A stretch of DNA of 64,000 nt from Candidatus Aminicenantota bacterium (GTDB lineage: Bacteria; Acidobacteriota; Aminicenantia; Aminicenantales; Aminicenantaceae), in assembly GCA_014727835.1 (NCBI GenBank), contig WJMT01000046.1, positions 28,902-92,901 of the forward strand. The letters are read 5' to 3'. This document shows positions 7,988 to 17,962 of this stretch, in pieces; position 1 is the first letter of the stretch; the number at the start of each line of letters is the position of its first letter. Both the position numbers and the translations under genes were made by a program. A model generated the notes under the pieces. That model was not told where the DNA came from, ran no database searches, and was given only the letters and a program-made list of their open reading frames with translations.

Positions 7988-8809
7988 TTAATAGAGAAAT
8001 TTGTCTTCGCCCACTTCCTTGATCATGTCTTTGATTTCTTTTAAGAGCAGTTCTTTTCGCTTGAGCACAGCTTGGATCTCTTTATCAGTGAGATAAGGAC
8101 CTACGGCTTCTTTGATGCTCTCAAAATTCAGGGATTTGATTTTTTCATTAAACTCTCTGGGCAGCATGCGGATCAGTTTTTTTTCCTTGATCCCGTTTTT
8201 TCCATATAAAAGATTCCGGGTGTATCTTCTTTTTGCCCGGAAACTGCGGGAATGATCGATGAGCAGGGTTCTCCAGTCCTTTGTGTATCGGATGTTCTGC
8301 TGGGTCCGGTCTTCATTGGCAATCAGACAATCAAAAGCCCTGGTCAAATATTTTCTGCGGTTCCACTTGACCACATAAGTCTTTGGAATGCCCATTCCTT
8401 TCTCCATCCGGTCCAGATCGCTCATCTCACTGGTGACCCATAACTGAAGAGAACCTTTCTTGCCGTTGAACTCCCTTTCTACAGTAGGAGGAACCATATG
8501 AAGACCTAACAGTTTATCCATTTCATAAGCAGCGATCTCATACTGCCATCCCTCAAGATAACCTTTCTGCATTCCAGAGGGATTTTTCCAGCATCCTGAA
8601 TGTTCGATATCTCCTTCTTTCATATACAGCCGGTAGGGTTTGGTCACTCCTTCTCCGATATCCTCTGACTTTATGATTTCAGCGGTCTGGAGAAACTCCT
8701 CCCATTTGGCCTGTTGGGCGATCTCTTCAGAAGTGAATTGAGAAAACAATCCATGCTCACTGCTGATAAGAAGGAGACCCACAATCACAACAGAGATGTT
8801 TTTCTTCAT
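7988..8809 (-). CDS. Exported kinase-like protein (PI3/4K/HipA/Fam20C-type fold candidate)
   Basis: Signal peptide from Met at 8809 (MKKNISVVIVGLLLISSEHGLFSQ); KPYRLYMKEG; GWQYEIAAYEMDKLLGLHMVPPTVE; GSLQLWV; FDCLIANEDRTQQNI; TLLIDHSRSFR. Confidence 0.6.
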   Translation of the reverse strand: MKKNISVVIVGLLLISSEHGLFSQFTSEEIAQQAKWEEFLQTAEIIKSEDIGEGVTKPYRLYMKEGDIEHSGCWKNPSGMQKGYLEGWQYEIAAYEMDKLLGLHMVPPTVEREFNGKKGSLQLWVTSEMSDLDRMEKGMGIPKTYVVKWNRRKYLTRAFDCLIANEDRTQQNIRYTKDWRTLLIDHSRSFRAKRRYTRNLLYGKNGIKEKKLIRMLPREFNEKIKSLNFESIKEAVGPYLTDKEIQAVLKRKELLLKEIKDMIKEVGEDKFLY

Positions 8810-9030
8810 TTCTATCCCCCTCTTCATTCCTGTGAATTTGTCTGCCATTGATTGAAAACCAATCCATCTCATTATAGGATCCCAGCTCAAAACTCACAAC
8901 CTTTTTTTGTATGAGTTTTCCACTATTTCTGTGAATAAATTTGTTAAAAACCCCTTTGAATTTTCTTTAATTGATTGATTTTCTATCAATTAGTTTAAAC
9001 TGCACAACATTTGGGCATTTGCCTTTAACA

Positions 9031-9912
9031 TCAATGAGAGGATTTGTCGATAGGCTGTTTGGTGTCCGGATTACGGAGAGCTTTCCAGGAAGTTTTTTTC
9101 TGAGAGGCTGTGCTTTGAACATCTCCGCTCATCACATCTTCATTGACCCGGCCGGTGAATGTCCAGACTTTATCCGGAGATTTGATCTTGAAGCCTATTT
9201 CGCTGCCTGAAAGCTGTTCTTCAGTTACTTTCCATGTCTCTGTTTCAGGGATGACACTCCCCTGGGCATACTGAAAGACTTGAGTGAAACGAATAATGGT
9301 TTCCAGAGAATCGTCAGCCAAAACGACTTTCCAATCCCCGCTGACATTGGCAGGGACCATCCAGTAATAGACAAAATGGGCTTCCTCATCCAAAATCACC
9401 ATGGATTCCTCATCAGGAGTCCAGCTGTTCATATCAAAGTCATGAGAAAGGACCCGGGTCCCTGGTTTCACTTCATCAAAAATTCTGGGGCGCAGCTTCA
9501 AATTGACTGAAGGCAAAAGATACAGAGTGATCACTGTAGCCTCACTCAAATCTGTTTCGTACAGGTTCTGATTGTGAAACTCCACCAAATTTTCCACTCC
9601 GGCAATGCGGGCGTTCTGTCGGCTCTCCTCGACTCGTTCTGAATTTAAGTCCACACCGGAACCTCGGACTGTGTACTGGACCGCAGCCTGAATCACGATC
9701 CGGCCGTCCCCGCATCCCAAATCCAGCAGAACATCCCCTTGTTCAAGGTCTGCCAGCTCCAGCATCTCATCCACCACTTTCATTGGTGTGGGGACATAGG
9801 GAACATCTAATCCGATTCCCTCATCCGAGGTTGTTTTCTGCTGACAAAGTGATAAACAAAATACACTCAAAAAGACCATGGAAATCATAGCGCTTGTTTT
9901 TCTTTTCATCAT
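9031..9912 (-). CDS. SAM-dependent methyltransferase-like protein with signal sequence
   Basis: N-terminal hydrophobic signal ISMVFLSVFCLSLCQQ; PYVPTPMKVVDEMLELADLEQGDVLLDLGCGDGRIVIQAA (class I SAM motif). Confidence 0.8.
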   Translation of the reverse strand: MMKRKTSAMISMVFLSVFCLSLCQQKTTSDEGIGLDVPYVPTPMKVVDEMLELADLEQGDVLLDLGCGDGRIVIQAAVQYTVRGSGVDLNSERVEESRQNARIAGVENLVEFHNQNLYETDLSEATVITLYLLPSVNLKLRPRIFDEVKPGTRVLSHDFDMNSWTPDEESMVILDEEAHFVYYWMVPANVSGDWKVVLADDSLETIIRFTQVFQYAQGSVIPETETWKVTEEQLSGSEIGFKIKSPDKVWTFTGRVNEDVMSGDVQSTASQKKTSWKALRNPDTKQPIDKSSH

Positions 9913-9930
9913 AGAATGAGATTCCCCTTT

Positions 9931-10797
9931 TTAGGATGAACCACTCCCAGACAAAGGATTGAACTCATATTTCTTCTTTGTCTTGGATATGGTGCCGAAA
10001 TAATGCTGCGGATCATGATTCAAAGCAAGGATCCACTGGTTTTGGAGAGCTTTCTGCAGAAATTTTTCTTTGTTCTTCAGAGTCTTGACCGGATACAGGT
10101 CATAGCTCATCACATATGGAAGATGGACATGGGAAGCCGTGGGGATCATGTCTCCCATAAAATAAAGAGTCTTTGCTCCGGATTTCACTCTCACTAGTTG
10201 ATGGGATGAGGTATGGCCCTCAGCCAATTCGACCTGAACTCCTGGAGTGACTTCAGTATCCCCTTCTACCAGATTTAGCTGCCCGTGTAGGTCAAGAGGT
10301 AAAAATGAGTTTTTATCATAACTGGGTTTGTCTCTGGGACCGGGATCCAGAGCATTGTTCCACTCTCCCTTTTGAATGATGTATCGGGCGTTGGGAAACG
10401 CAGGAATGAATTCTCCTTCGTTGTTTTGAGTCGTATTCCCTCCGCAGTGGTCAAAATGCAGATGAGTGTTGATAACAAAATCGACATCTTGGGATGCATA
10501 TCCGATCTGTTCAAGAGCTCCCTTTAAACCGGGTTCCTGTTCCACAGAATAGTATTCATAAATCTTTTTTCTGAGGTTTTTTCCGATCCCGGTGTCCACT
10601 AGAATGGTCTTTTCTCCGGTGTCAACCAGTATGGAATTCAGTCCCAGTTTGATGCGGTTCAAAGAATCAGCTTCAAATGTTTTTTCCCATAACACTTTGG
10701 GAACCACACCAAACATGGCCCCACCGTCCAAATGGAAAAATCCGTCTCTCAGGCCGTGAACTTCAAATGTTCCCAAAGACAGTTTATTTAGGCTCAT
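9931..10797 (-). CDS. MBL-fold metallo-hydrolase
   Basis: INTHLHFDHCGGN (HxHxDH), EGHTSSHQLV, YFMGDMIPT. Confidence 0.9.
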   Translation of the reverse strand: MSLNKLSLGTFEVHGLRDGFFHLDGGAMFGVVPKVLWEKTFEADSLNRIKLGLNSILVDTGEKTILVDTGIGKNLRKKIYEYYSVEQEPGLKGALEQIGYASQDVDFVINTHLHFDHCGGNTTQNNEGEFIPAFPNARYIIQKGEWNNALDPGPRDKPSYDKNSFLPLDLHGQLNLVEGDTEVTPGVQVELAEGHTSSHQLVRVKSGAKTLYFMGDMIPTASHVHLPYVMSYDLYPVKTLKNKEKFLQKALQNQWILALNHDPQHYFGTISKTKKKYEFNPLSGSGSS

Positions 10798-11266
10798 TTA
10801 AGAGAGATTCCAAATCGAGCACCATATCTTTTCTGTTGTATTGGGCAAATTCCACTTCTCCAGTGTCCATGCGGATGGCATCTTCAGGACAGGCTTCCAC
10901 ACAAAAACCGCAGAAACAGCAGCGGGAAAGGTCGATGATAAAGGTTGAAGGATATTTCTGTATCTCCGGGTCCGGATCTTCAGTGGCCTCAATATAGATG
11001 CACTCAGACGGACAAACCGTTTCACAGAGCATGCAGGCCACGCATCTGGGTTTTCCGTCTTCTCTTTTCATGAGCCGGTGAAGACTCCGGTGTCTTTCCG
11101 CGATCTCTGTTTTCTGTTCCGGATATTGAATGGTGAAAGCGCCTTTTCTTTTGGTCTTAATCCCGAACAGATTCAAGATGTGGAAAACCATATTCACAAT
11201 AAAATGGCGCGCAGTGATAAGGATTCCTCTGATGATCTCAATAAAGTATCCGAATAATCTAAACAT
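10784..11266 (-). CDS. nuoI: NADH-quinone oxidoreductase subunit I
   Basis: Two 4Fe-4S motifs CVACMLCETVCP and CCFCGFCVEACPEDAI; operon position. Confidence 0.93.
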   Translation of the reverse strand: MFRLFGYFIEIIRGILITARHFIVNMVFHILNLFGIKTKRKGAFTIQYPEQKTEIAERHRSLHRLMKREDGKPRCVACMLCETVCPSECIYIEATEDPDPEIQKYPSTFIIDLSRCCFCGFCVEACPEDAIRMDTGEVEFAQYNRKDMVLDLESLLNEPK

Positions 11267-11267
11267 T

Positions 11268-12353
11268 TTATAAACTCATAAAAAACGCAGTGGCTGCAAT
11301 ATTGAAGAGACTCAGGGGGATTAAGAATTTCCATCCGAAGTCCATGAGCTGGTCATACCTGAAACGGGGATAAGTCCACCGGACCAGGATCTGAAGCCAG
11401 CAAAAAAAGAACACCTTTAGGTTAAACATGATGACCTGAAACACCACCACCAACCAGTAAGGAAGAAGCCATTCTCCTCCCCAAGGGAAATGGAAGCCTT
11501 CTGCACTCAGCCAGGGCACATGGTATCCTCCGAAAAACAGAGTGGTCAAAAGACAGGAAATGATCAGGACCTTCATAAAATCCGTAAACATGTAAAGACC
11601 GTATTTCAATCCTCCGTATTCGGTGAAAAAGCCCACAATCTCTGATTCCCCTTCCGGAAGGTCAAAAGGGACTCTTTCCGATTCAGCCATAGCTGCCATT
11701 AGAAAAATGATAAAGCCCAGAGGCTGGAGAAAAATCCCCCACTTGGGAAGCCAGCCAAACAAAACCTCACTCTGGAATCCCACAATTTCAGAAAACTGAA
11801 GTGATGGAAAGACCATTACAATGCCGATTAAAGACAATCCCAGGGCCACTTCATAGGAGATGAGCTGGGCCGATCCTCTCAGTCCTCCCAGCAGAGTCCA
11901 CCTGTTATTGGAGACCCACCCACTGAGGATCACTCCGTAAATGCTGAGAGCCAGAAAGGCCAGTACAAAAAGGATCCCCACATTCAGGTCCACCACCTGC
12001 AGCGGAATCTCTTTGCCGCTGATCTGAATAGGACTTCCAAAAGGGATGGTGGCGATAGTCACTGCTACAAAAAAGAAAGACAGAAACGGAGCCAGATTGT
12101 GCAGGAATTTTTTTGAAAACTCGGGAGTGAAATCTTCTTTGGTCATCATCTTAATGGCATCAGCAAACGGCTGAAAAAGGCCTAGAACGCGGATTCCGAA
12201 AAAATTTGCACGGTTTGCTCCCACTCTGTCCTGCATCACAGCGCTTTCTTTTCGTTCTGCCCAGGTCAAATACAGAGACAGCACAAGAAACCAAACAATG
12301 GCACCCACAAATTTCACCAGAATAATCAATACATCAATCACGTTATTTTCCAA
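11268..12353 (-). CDS. nuoH: NADH-quinone oxidoreductase subunit H
   Basis: Multi-TM; WAERKESAVMQDRVGANRAN, MAESERVPFDLPEGESEIVGFFTEYGG. Confidence 0.97.
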   Translation of the reverse strand: MENNVIDVLIILVKFVGAIVWFLVLSLYLTWAERKESAVMQDRVGANRANFFGIRVLGLFQPFADAIKMMTKEDFTPEFSKKFLHNLAPFLSFFFVAVTIATIPFGSPIQISGKEIPLQVVDLNVGILFVLAFLALSIYGVILSGWVSNNRWTLLGGLRGSAQLISYEVALGLSLIGIVMVFPSLQFSEIVGFQSEVLFGWLPKWGIFLQPLGFIIFLMAAMAESERVPFDLPEGESEIVGFFTEYGGLKYGLYMFTDFMKVLIISCLLTTLFFGGYHVPWLSAEGFHFPWGGEWLLPYWLVVVFQVIMFNLKVFFFCWLQILVRWTYPRFRYDQLMDFGWKFLIPLSLFNIAATAFFMSL

Positions 12354-13902
12354 AAAATTTTATTTTTTTCTTCATCATTTGAAACACATCAAAAGGAGAG
12401 GATAACCGGGCATAGGATTTGAAATCAACTTTGATCTCTTTTCCCAAAGACACCAGCCACTCCCATTCAGCCCGGGCTTGTCCGGGAGAATAGAGAACAG
12501 GGCCAAAATGCTGGATCCTTTCATCCTCATTAGTGAACGAACCGGCTTTTTCAGCCGGTACAGCTGTAGGTATGACCAGATCAAAATCCTTGTTCCATTC
12601 TCTTTCAAACGGGGTGAACAGGATTTTGGTTTGGACTTCCTTTATTTTTGACATGAGTCCAGTCAATTGATCCAAATCAAAAGGGGACGCCCAGAATACA
12701 AATAAAAGTTCTGTACCATCAAACACCTGGCCCTCGCTGATGGCCTCCAATGAAAATCCGATCTCTTGAGCTCCTTTTTTATTAGGGGTGCGGTCTGAGG
12801 TTAAAAGCAGGTCATCTGCTTCGCGCTGAGCTGTTGTGGGAAAAAAGACTTTTTGGGACTCCAGGTTCTCAGTAAAGATCTTTTTGACCAAAAACAGTTC
12901 TTCATTGGTCAGCCAGGTGTTTGATATCACACCCAGGCGGTTGAGTTTGTTTTTGTAAATGAGCTTTTTGACCTGGTCTGCAGCATAGGTCACAGCTTTT
13001 TTTGGGTCTAAAGCTGAGTCTCCCTGCTTGAGAACGATTTTTTCTGCTCTGTCTTGGTCCATATAAGAATAGCCATAGCGGCCGATATCGCAAATCCAGT
13101 ATCCTTTCTCTTTTTGATCCTTTTCTCTGGAGGTCACACGGGATGTAATTCTGTAAACTCTCTTGGGAACATCAAAACGCGCAAATCCGGGATGGTGCTC
13201 GATAAAAATGTTGCATCCCCTAGAACACAGAGGGCAGATAGAAGCACCTTTTTCCAGAAACCAGTTTCTGGTTTTGAACCGAAAATCCTTATCTGTGATG
13301 GCACCCACCGGGCACAACTCGGTTAGGTTTCCGGCATAATTGTTGTCAATGAGCCGCTGGTCAAAAATCCCGATCTCGGAATAAACACCGCGTTCAAACA
13401 CACCCAGCTCCTCTGTCTGGGTGATGTCTCTCAAAAAACGCACGCAACGAGTGCAGAGCACACACCGCTCTCTGTCCAGGATCAGTCCTTTCCCTAGGGG
13501 AACATTCTTGTCTTTTCTTTCTTTTTGTTCCATAAAAGTGCTTTCAAAAAGACCGTACTGTTCATAGTAATCCTGAAGAGTACACTCCCCTGCTTTATCA
13601 CAGATAGGACAATCCATAGGATGTTCTGCCAGCAGAAACTCAAGCACTCCTTGTCTTGCTTGCCGAACATTTTCAGTCTCTGTAAAGACCTTCATCCCTT
13701 CCTTGACCTGAGTGGCACAGGCCAACTCCAAACAGAGATGACCTTCGATCTCCACCAGACACATCCGGCAGCTTCCCTCCGGAGCAAAGGCTTCGTGATA
13801 ACATATATGGGGAATATGGATGCCAGCTCTTTCCGCAGCTTTGAGCACAGTGATCCCTTCTGGGACCTTGATGGAACGGTCATTGATGAATATCTCTACC
13901 AT
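12343..13902 (-). CDS. nuoG: NADH-quinone oxidoreductase subunit G (short form)
   Basis: N-terminal 2Fe-2S; HPMDCPICDKAGECTLQD; CVLCTRCVRF; CPLCSRGCN; shortened molybdopterin-oxidoreductase region. Confidence 0.93.
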   Translation of the reverse strand: MVEIFINDRSIKVPEGITVLKAAERAGIHIPHICYHEAFAPEGSCRMCLVEIEGHLCLELACATQVKEGMKVFTETENVRQARQGVLEFLLAEHPMDCPICDKAGECTLQDYYEQYGLFESTFMEQKERKDKNVPLGKGLILDRERCVLCTRCVRFLRDITQTEELGVFERGVYSEIGIFDQRLIDNNYAGNLTELCPVGAITDKDFRFKTRNWFLEKGASICPLCSRGCNIFIEHHPGFARFDVPKRVYRITSRVTSREKDQKEKGYWICDIGRYGYSYMDQDRAEKIVLKQGDSALDPKKAVTYAADQVKKLIYKNKLNRLGVISNTWLTNEELFLVKKIFTENLESQKVFFPTTAQREADDLLLTSDRTPNKKGAQEIGFSLEAISEGQVFDGTELLFVFWASPFDLDQLTGLMSKIKEVQTKILFTPFEREWNKDFDLVIPTAVPAEKAGSFTNEDERIQHFGPVLYSPGQARAEWEWLVSLGKEIKVDFKSYARLSSPFDVFQMMKKKIKFFGK

Positions 13903-13921
13903 CTCTGTCTTTTCCTCACGT

Positions 13922-15187
13922 TCATTTAATTGTTCCTTGGATAAAGGACTCCAATTCCTTTCTAAATTTTTTCACTATAGCCAAAATGGGCATGGCTGCT
14001 GCATCTCCCAGCGGGCAAAGGGTTTTTGCCAGCATATTGGAAGCCAATCTCTGGATGGTATCCAAATCCTGTTTTTTGCCTTTGCCTTGATAAATCCTCT
14101 GCACTGTTTTGTGGATCCATGAATTTCCGATTCTGCAGGGAGTGCATTGGCCGCAGGACTCATGGGAGTAGAACTGAGTGACCTTCCTCAACACATCAAT
14201 GATGGCCACTCCCTCATCCAATACGATCACAGCTCCTGAGCCCAGCATGGAATCTGCTTTCATAAGCGACTCACAATCCATAGGAATATCGATCTCATCA
14301 GGTTTGAGTATGGGAGATGACAGGCCTCCGGGAATCACTGCTTTGAGTTTTTTATTTGATTTCATTCCTCCGGCATGCTTGAAAATCAATTCCTTTAAAG
14401 AACTGCCTACCGGAAGCTCGTAGATCCCCGGATTTTTGACTTTCCCGCTGACTCCGAAAATACGGGTTCCGCCATCCTCGGGAATCCCCTGCTGGATGAA
14501 CCAATCCGCTCCTTTTTCCAAAATATACGGCACATTGGACAGGGTCTCTACATTGTTGATCACTGTGGGACACTGAAAAAGACCAACAGCTGCTGGGAAG
14601 GGAGGTTTCAAGCGGGGATGTCCCCGTTTCCCTTCCAACGATTCCAAAAGTGCGGTCTCTTCTCCGCAAATATAAGCTCCGGCTCCCCTGTGAACAGTGA
14701 TCTGGAGGTCAAATCCGGAATTGAGGAGGTTTTTGCCGACAAATCCTTTCTTTTCAGCTTCTAAAATGGCTCTTTCCAGGCGGCGGGCAATGTTTTCGTA
14801 TTCTCCCCGGATGTAGATGAAGGCATGGTGGATACCCACAGCATAGCTGGTCAGCACGATTCCCTCCAGAAGCATATGAGGATTGTGAGACATGATGTAT
14901 CTGTCTTTAAATGTACCAGGTTCTCCTTCGTCTGCATTCACGCACAGATACTTGGGCTTGTCTGCATCCTGGGGAACAAAGCTCCATTTCACTCCAGCCG
15001 GAAAACCTGCTCCTCCTCTTCCCCTCAGATGAGCGGCTTTGACCTCATTGAGCACTTCTTCGGGCTTGAGCTCTTTGATCACTTTTTTCAGTGTTTTGTA
15101 TCCGCCTTTTTTCATGTACACATCGATCTTAAAGAGATGTTCCACTCCAAAATTTTGAGTGAGTACTTTTTCCGGCACTTTATTCAT
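13922..15187 (-). CDS. nuoF: NADH-quinone oxidoreductase subunit F
   Basis: GRGGAGFPAGVKWSFVP; CVNADEGEPGTFKDR; SCGQCTPCRIG. Confidence 0.97.
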   Translation of the reverse strand: MNKVPEKVLTQNFGVEHLFKIDVYMKKGGYKTLKKVIKELKPEEVLNEVKAAHLRGRGGAGFPAGVKWSFVPQDADKPKYLCVNADEGEPGTFKDRYIMSHNPHMLLEGIVLTSYAVGIHHAFIYIRGEYENIARRLERAILEAEKKGFVGKNLLNSGFDLQITVHRGAGAYICGEETALLESLEGKRGHPRLKPPFPAAVGLFQCPTVINNVETLSNVPYILEKGADWFIQQGIPEDGGTRIFGVSGKVKNPGIYELPVGSSLKELIFKHAGGMKSNKKLKAVIPGGLSSPILKPDEIDIPMDCESLMKADSMLGSGAVIVLDEGVAIIDVLRKVTQFYSHESCGQCTPCRIGNSWIHKTVQRIYQGKGKKQDLDTIQRLASNMLAKTLCPLGDAAAMPILAIVKKFRKELESFIQGTIK

Positions 15188-15656
15188 CCAGTTCGCTTAA
15201 TATTTGATCGACCTTCTCTTTATCCACATGGCCGTAATAATCATAATTGACCATGATATTGGGTGCCTGTTCGCATGCACCCAGACATTCCACAGTGGTG
15301 AGAGTGAATTTTCCATCTTCGCTGGTCTCCCCTGGTTTGATGCCCAGCTTATGACTCAGATGTTCGATCAGTTTTTCAGCTCCAAGTATGGAACAGCTCA
15401 GGTTGGTGCACACCTGGATGTGATATTTTCCCAGAGGCTTTTGGCTCAACATGGAGTAAAAGGTCACCACTTCCCTAACTCTTACCGGACTGATCTCCAG
15501 TAAATCCGCCACCCATTGTTCGCTGTCTTCTGAAATATGTCCCAGCTCCCTTTGGACCAGGTGGATCACAGGAAGAATGGCGGCCTGTTTTTTGGGATAT
15601 CTGGAGATAAGCTCCTTTATCTTTTTTTGGACGCTGTTTGAGATTTCAGGGCTCAT
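15180..15656 (-). CDS. nuoE: NADH-quinone oxidoreductase subunit E
   Basis: Thioredoxin-like 2Fe-2S: VCTNLSCSILGAEKLIEHL...VECLGACEQAPNIMVN. Confidence 0.95.
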   Translation of the reverse strand: MSPEISNSVQKKIKELISRYPKKQAAILPVIHLVQRELGHISEDSEQWVADLLEISPVRVREVVTFYSMLSQKPLGKYHIQVCTNLSCSILGAEKLIEHLSHKLGIKPGETSEDGKFTLTTVECLGACEQAPNIMVNYDYYGHVDKEKVDQILSELDE

Positions 15657-16975
15657 CTGTCCAATTCTCCTCCGATCATATTGGTGGAGCCAAAAGTGGG
15701 GATGACATCTGCAATGTAATGACCTTTGATCATCTCTTCCAGAGCAGAAACAATATGAAAACAGGGACCTCTCAGGTGAAGCCGGTAGGGCCGATCGCTT
15801 CCGTCTGAAACAATGTAATAACCCAGTTCACCGCTTCCGCCTTCAACAGAAAAATACACCTCTCCTTTGGGCGGTCTGATCCCGTGGCCTTTCATGAAAA
15901 ATTTGAAATGCTGGATCAATCCTTCCATGGTGGTGTAGGTGTCTTCTTTAGGAGGGACCTTAACTCCATATTTATCAGATAAAATTGTTGGGTACTTCTC
16001 TTTTTCTGATCCTTTGAGATTGGGCGAAAGTCTGATCTCCTCATCCGGTTTCTGGGTCCTGGCGGCTTTGATCGCTTCATGAGGATTGATTTCTCCTTTG
16101 GCTTCAGGCACAGCCTCTGGAATCTGTTCAATGCACTGCTCCACCATCCTCAGGCTCTGTTCCATCTCTTTCATGCGCACCATGTACCGGTCAAAATTGT
16201 CGCCGTTTTCCCCAAGAGGGACCACCCAATCCAGTTTGTCATAAATCAGATAGGGACGGGCCTTACGAACATCATACTTGACTCCTGATGCTCTCAAACA
16301 AGGACCTGTAAAGCCGTAATTGACCGCCATATCCGGTGAGACCACAGCTACATCTCGAGTTCTGTCTATCCAGATCTTGTTTTTATCCAGAAGACCTTTC
16401 ACATCTTTCAGCACATCCCGGGTTACCTTCATGGCTCTGTCCACATCTTTTTTGAAATCAGGATGAAGGTCACAACGGACCCCGCCTATCCGGATATAAG
16501 AAGTGGTCATCCGGGCTCCGGTGGTCTTTTCGATGACCTTCCAGATCTCTTCACGCGCCTTGATATAGTAGAGAAAAACAGTGAACGCACCGCACTCCAT
16601 GGTCATGGCTGCCAGAGCCGTGAGGTGATCGCTGATGCGGGACAGCTCGCTCATGATGACGCGGATGTACTGGGCTCTTTCGGGCACTGTGACATCCATG
16701 AGTTTCTCCAGAGTCATCACATATCCCACATTGTTGATAAGAGGCGAGACATAATTCAATCGGTCTGTGTAAGGGAGCAGGTTGAAATATGTCTTGTTCT
16801 CACAGGTCTTTTCAAATCCCCTGTGCAGATACCCCACTTCCACTTCTGAGTTGCGCACCTTTTCTCCGTCCAGTTCCAGCATGATCCTGATGGTGCCGTG
16901 CATGGCTGGATGCGAAGGCCCCATGTTGATCATAAGGCTTTCTTTACGGGCTTCTTTTTGCAGACGTGTGGTCAT
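15653..16975 (-). CDS. nuoD: NADH-quinone oxidoreductase subunit D
   Basis: NMGPSHPAMHG; EVGYLHRGFEK; SVEGGSGELGYYIVSDGSDRPYRLHLRGPCF. Confidence 0.97.
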   Translation of the reverse strand: MTTRLQKEARKESLMINMGPSHPAMHGTIRIMLELDGEKVRNSEVEVGYLHRGFEKTCENKTYFNLLPYTDRLNYVSPLINNVGYVMTLEKLMDVTVPERAQYIRVIMSELSRISDHLTALAAMTMECGAFTVFLYYIKAREEIWKVIEKTTGARMTTSYIRIGGVRCDLHPDFKKDVDRAMKVTRDVLKDVKGLLDKNKIWIDRTRDVAVVSPDMAVNYGFTGPCLRASGVKYDVRKARPYLIYDKLDWVVPLGENGDNFDRYMVRMKEMEQSLRMVEQCIEQIPEAVPEAKGEINPHEAIKAARTQKPDEEIRLSPNLKGSEKEKYPTILSDKYGVKVPPKEDTYTTMEGLIQHFKFFMKGHGIRPPKGEVYFSVEGGSGELGYYIVSDGSDRPYRLHLRGPCFHIVSALEEMIKGHYIADVIPTFGSTNMIGGELDR

Positions 16976-16976
16976 C

Positions 16977-17459
16977 TTATTTTCTCAATCGGATTTTAGG
17001 CTGCCTTTTTCTTAAAGGATAATCTTTTCTTAAGGGATATCCCTCAAAACCATGGTACATAAACAAGCGCCTCAGGTCCGGATGTCCGGAAAACTGAATG
17101 CCGAACATATCATAGACTTCTCTCTCCAGCCAGTTGGCGTTTTTCCATAAAGAGCAGAGAGATTCCACTTTCAGGTCCTGCTCAGGAACCCGGCATTTGA
17201 TCCTCAACCTGTGATTTTTGGAAAGGGAAAAAATGTGATAGACCATTTCAAACCTGGGTTTTTTTCCTTTGTTGTCCACACAGGTCAAATCCAGAAGCAT
17301 GGAATAATCCTGGGGTTTATGCTTCAAAAACCCAAGCACCTCAGCCACAGATTCCTTTTGGACCTGAATGACAATGTCTCCAAGGTCAGTGGTCACACTC
17401 CGGATTTTTTCATCAAACTGTTTTTTAAGCTGTTCTTCTATTCTTTGACGATGTTCCAT
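16977..17459 (-). CDS. nuoC: NADH-quinone oxidoreductase subunit C
   Basis: WLEREVYDMFGIQFSGHPDLRRLFMYHGFEGYPLRKDYPL. Confidence 0.95.
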   Translation of the reverse strand: MEHRQRIEEQLKKQFDEKIRSVTTDLGDIVIQVQKESVAEVLGFLKHKPQDYSMLLDLTCVDNKGKKPRFEMVYHIFSLSKNHRLRIKCRVPEQDLKVESLCSLWKNANWLEREVYDMFGIQFSGHPDLRRLFMYHGFEGYPLRKDYPLRKRQPKIRLRK

Positions 17460-17962
17460 CTTAAATCCTGTTTCTGCTTTTGAATTTTATCCTGCAGTTT
17501 GAGTAAAGCATTCAATATGGTCTCAGGACGGGGCGGACATCCCGGGATATACACATCCACAGGGATGATTCGATCAATCCCCTGGACAACAGCATAATTG
17601 TCATAGATGCCGCCGCTCACAGCACAAGCTCCGCAGGCAATGACCCAATTGGGTTCCACCATCTGATCATAAACTGTTTTTAGAACCGGTGCTTCTTTAT
17701 GACTGATGGTCCCGACCACAAACAAGAGGTCTGACTGCCTGGGAGAAAAAGTGGTCATTCCCACTCCGAACCGGTCAAAGTCCCAATGAGCGCAGGCTGC
17801 AGACATATATTCCATGCCGCAGCAGGCGGTGATAAAAGGATAATGAAATATAGAAAATTTCCGTCCCCATCCAATGGCATAATTCAGCTTGGTGGCAATG
17901 AAACCGCCGTGAGCCGTCTTCTGATAGTAGCTGTACTTTTGGATCGGCCTTATTTTTCCCAT
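17438..17962 (-). CDS. nuoB: NADH-quinone oxidoreductase subunit B
   Basis: ITACCGMEYM; IACGACAVSGG; YIPGCPPRPE. Start set at ATG 17962 because AAAGGAG lies about 7 nt upstream. Confidence 0.95.
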   Translation of the reverse strand: MGKIRPIQKYSYYQKTAHGGFIATKLNYAIGWGRKFSIFHYPFITACCGMEYMSAACAHWDFDRFGVGMTTFSPRQSDLLFVVGTISHKEAPVLKTVYDQMVEPNWVIACGACAVSGGIYDNYAVVQGIDRIIPVDVYIPGCPPRPETILNALLKLQDKIQKQKQDLRWNIVKE

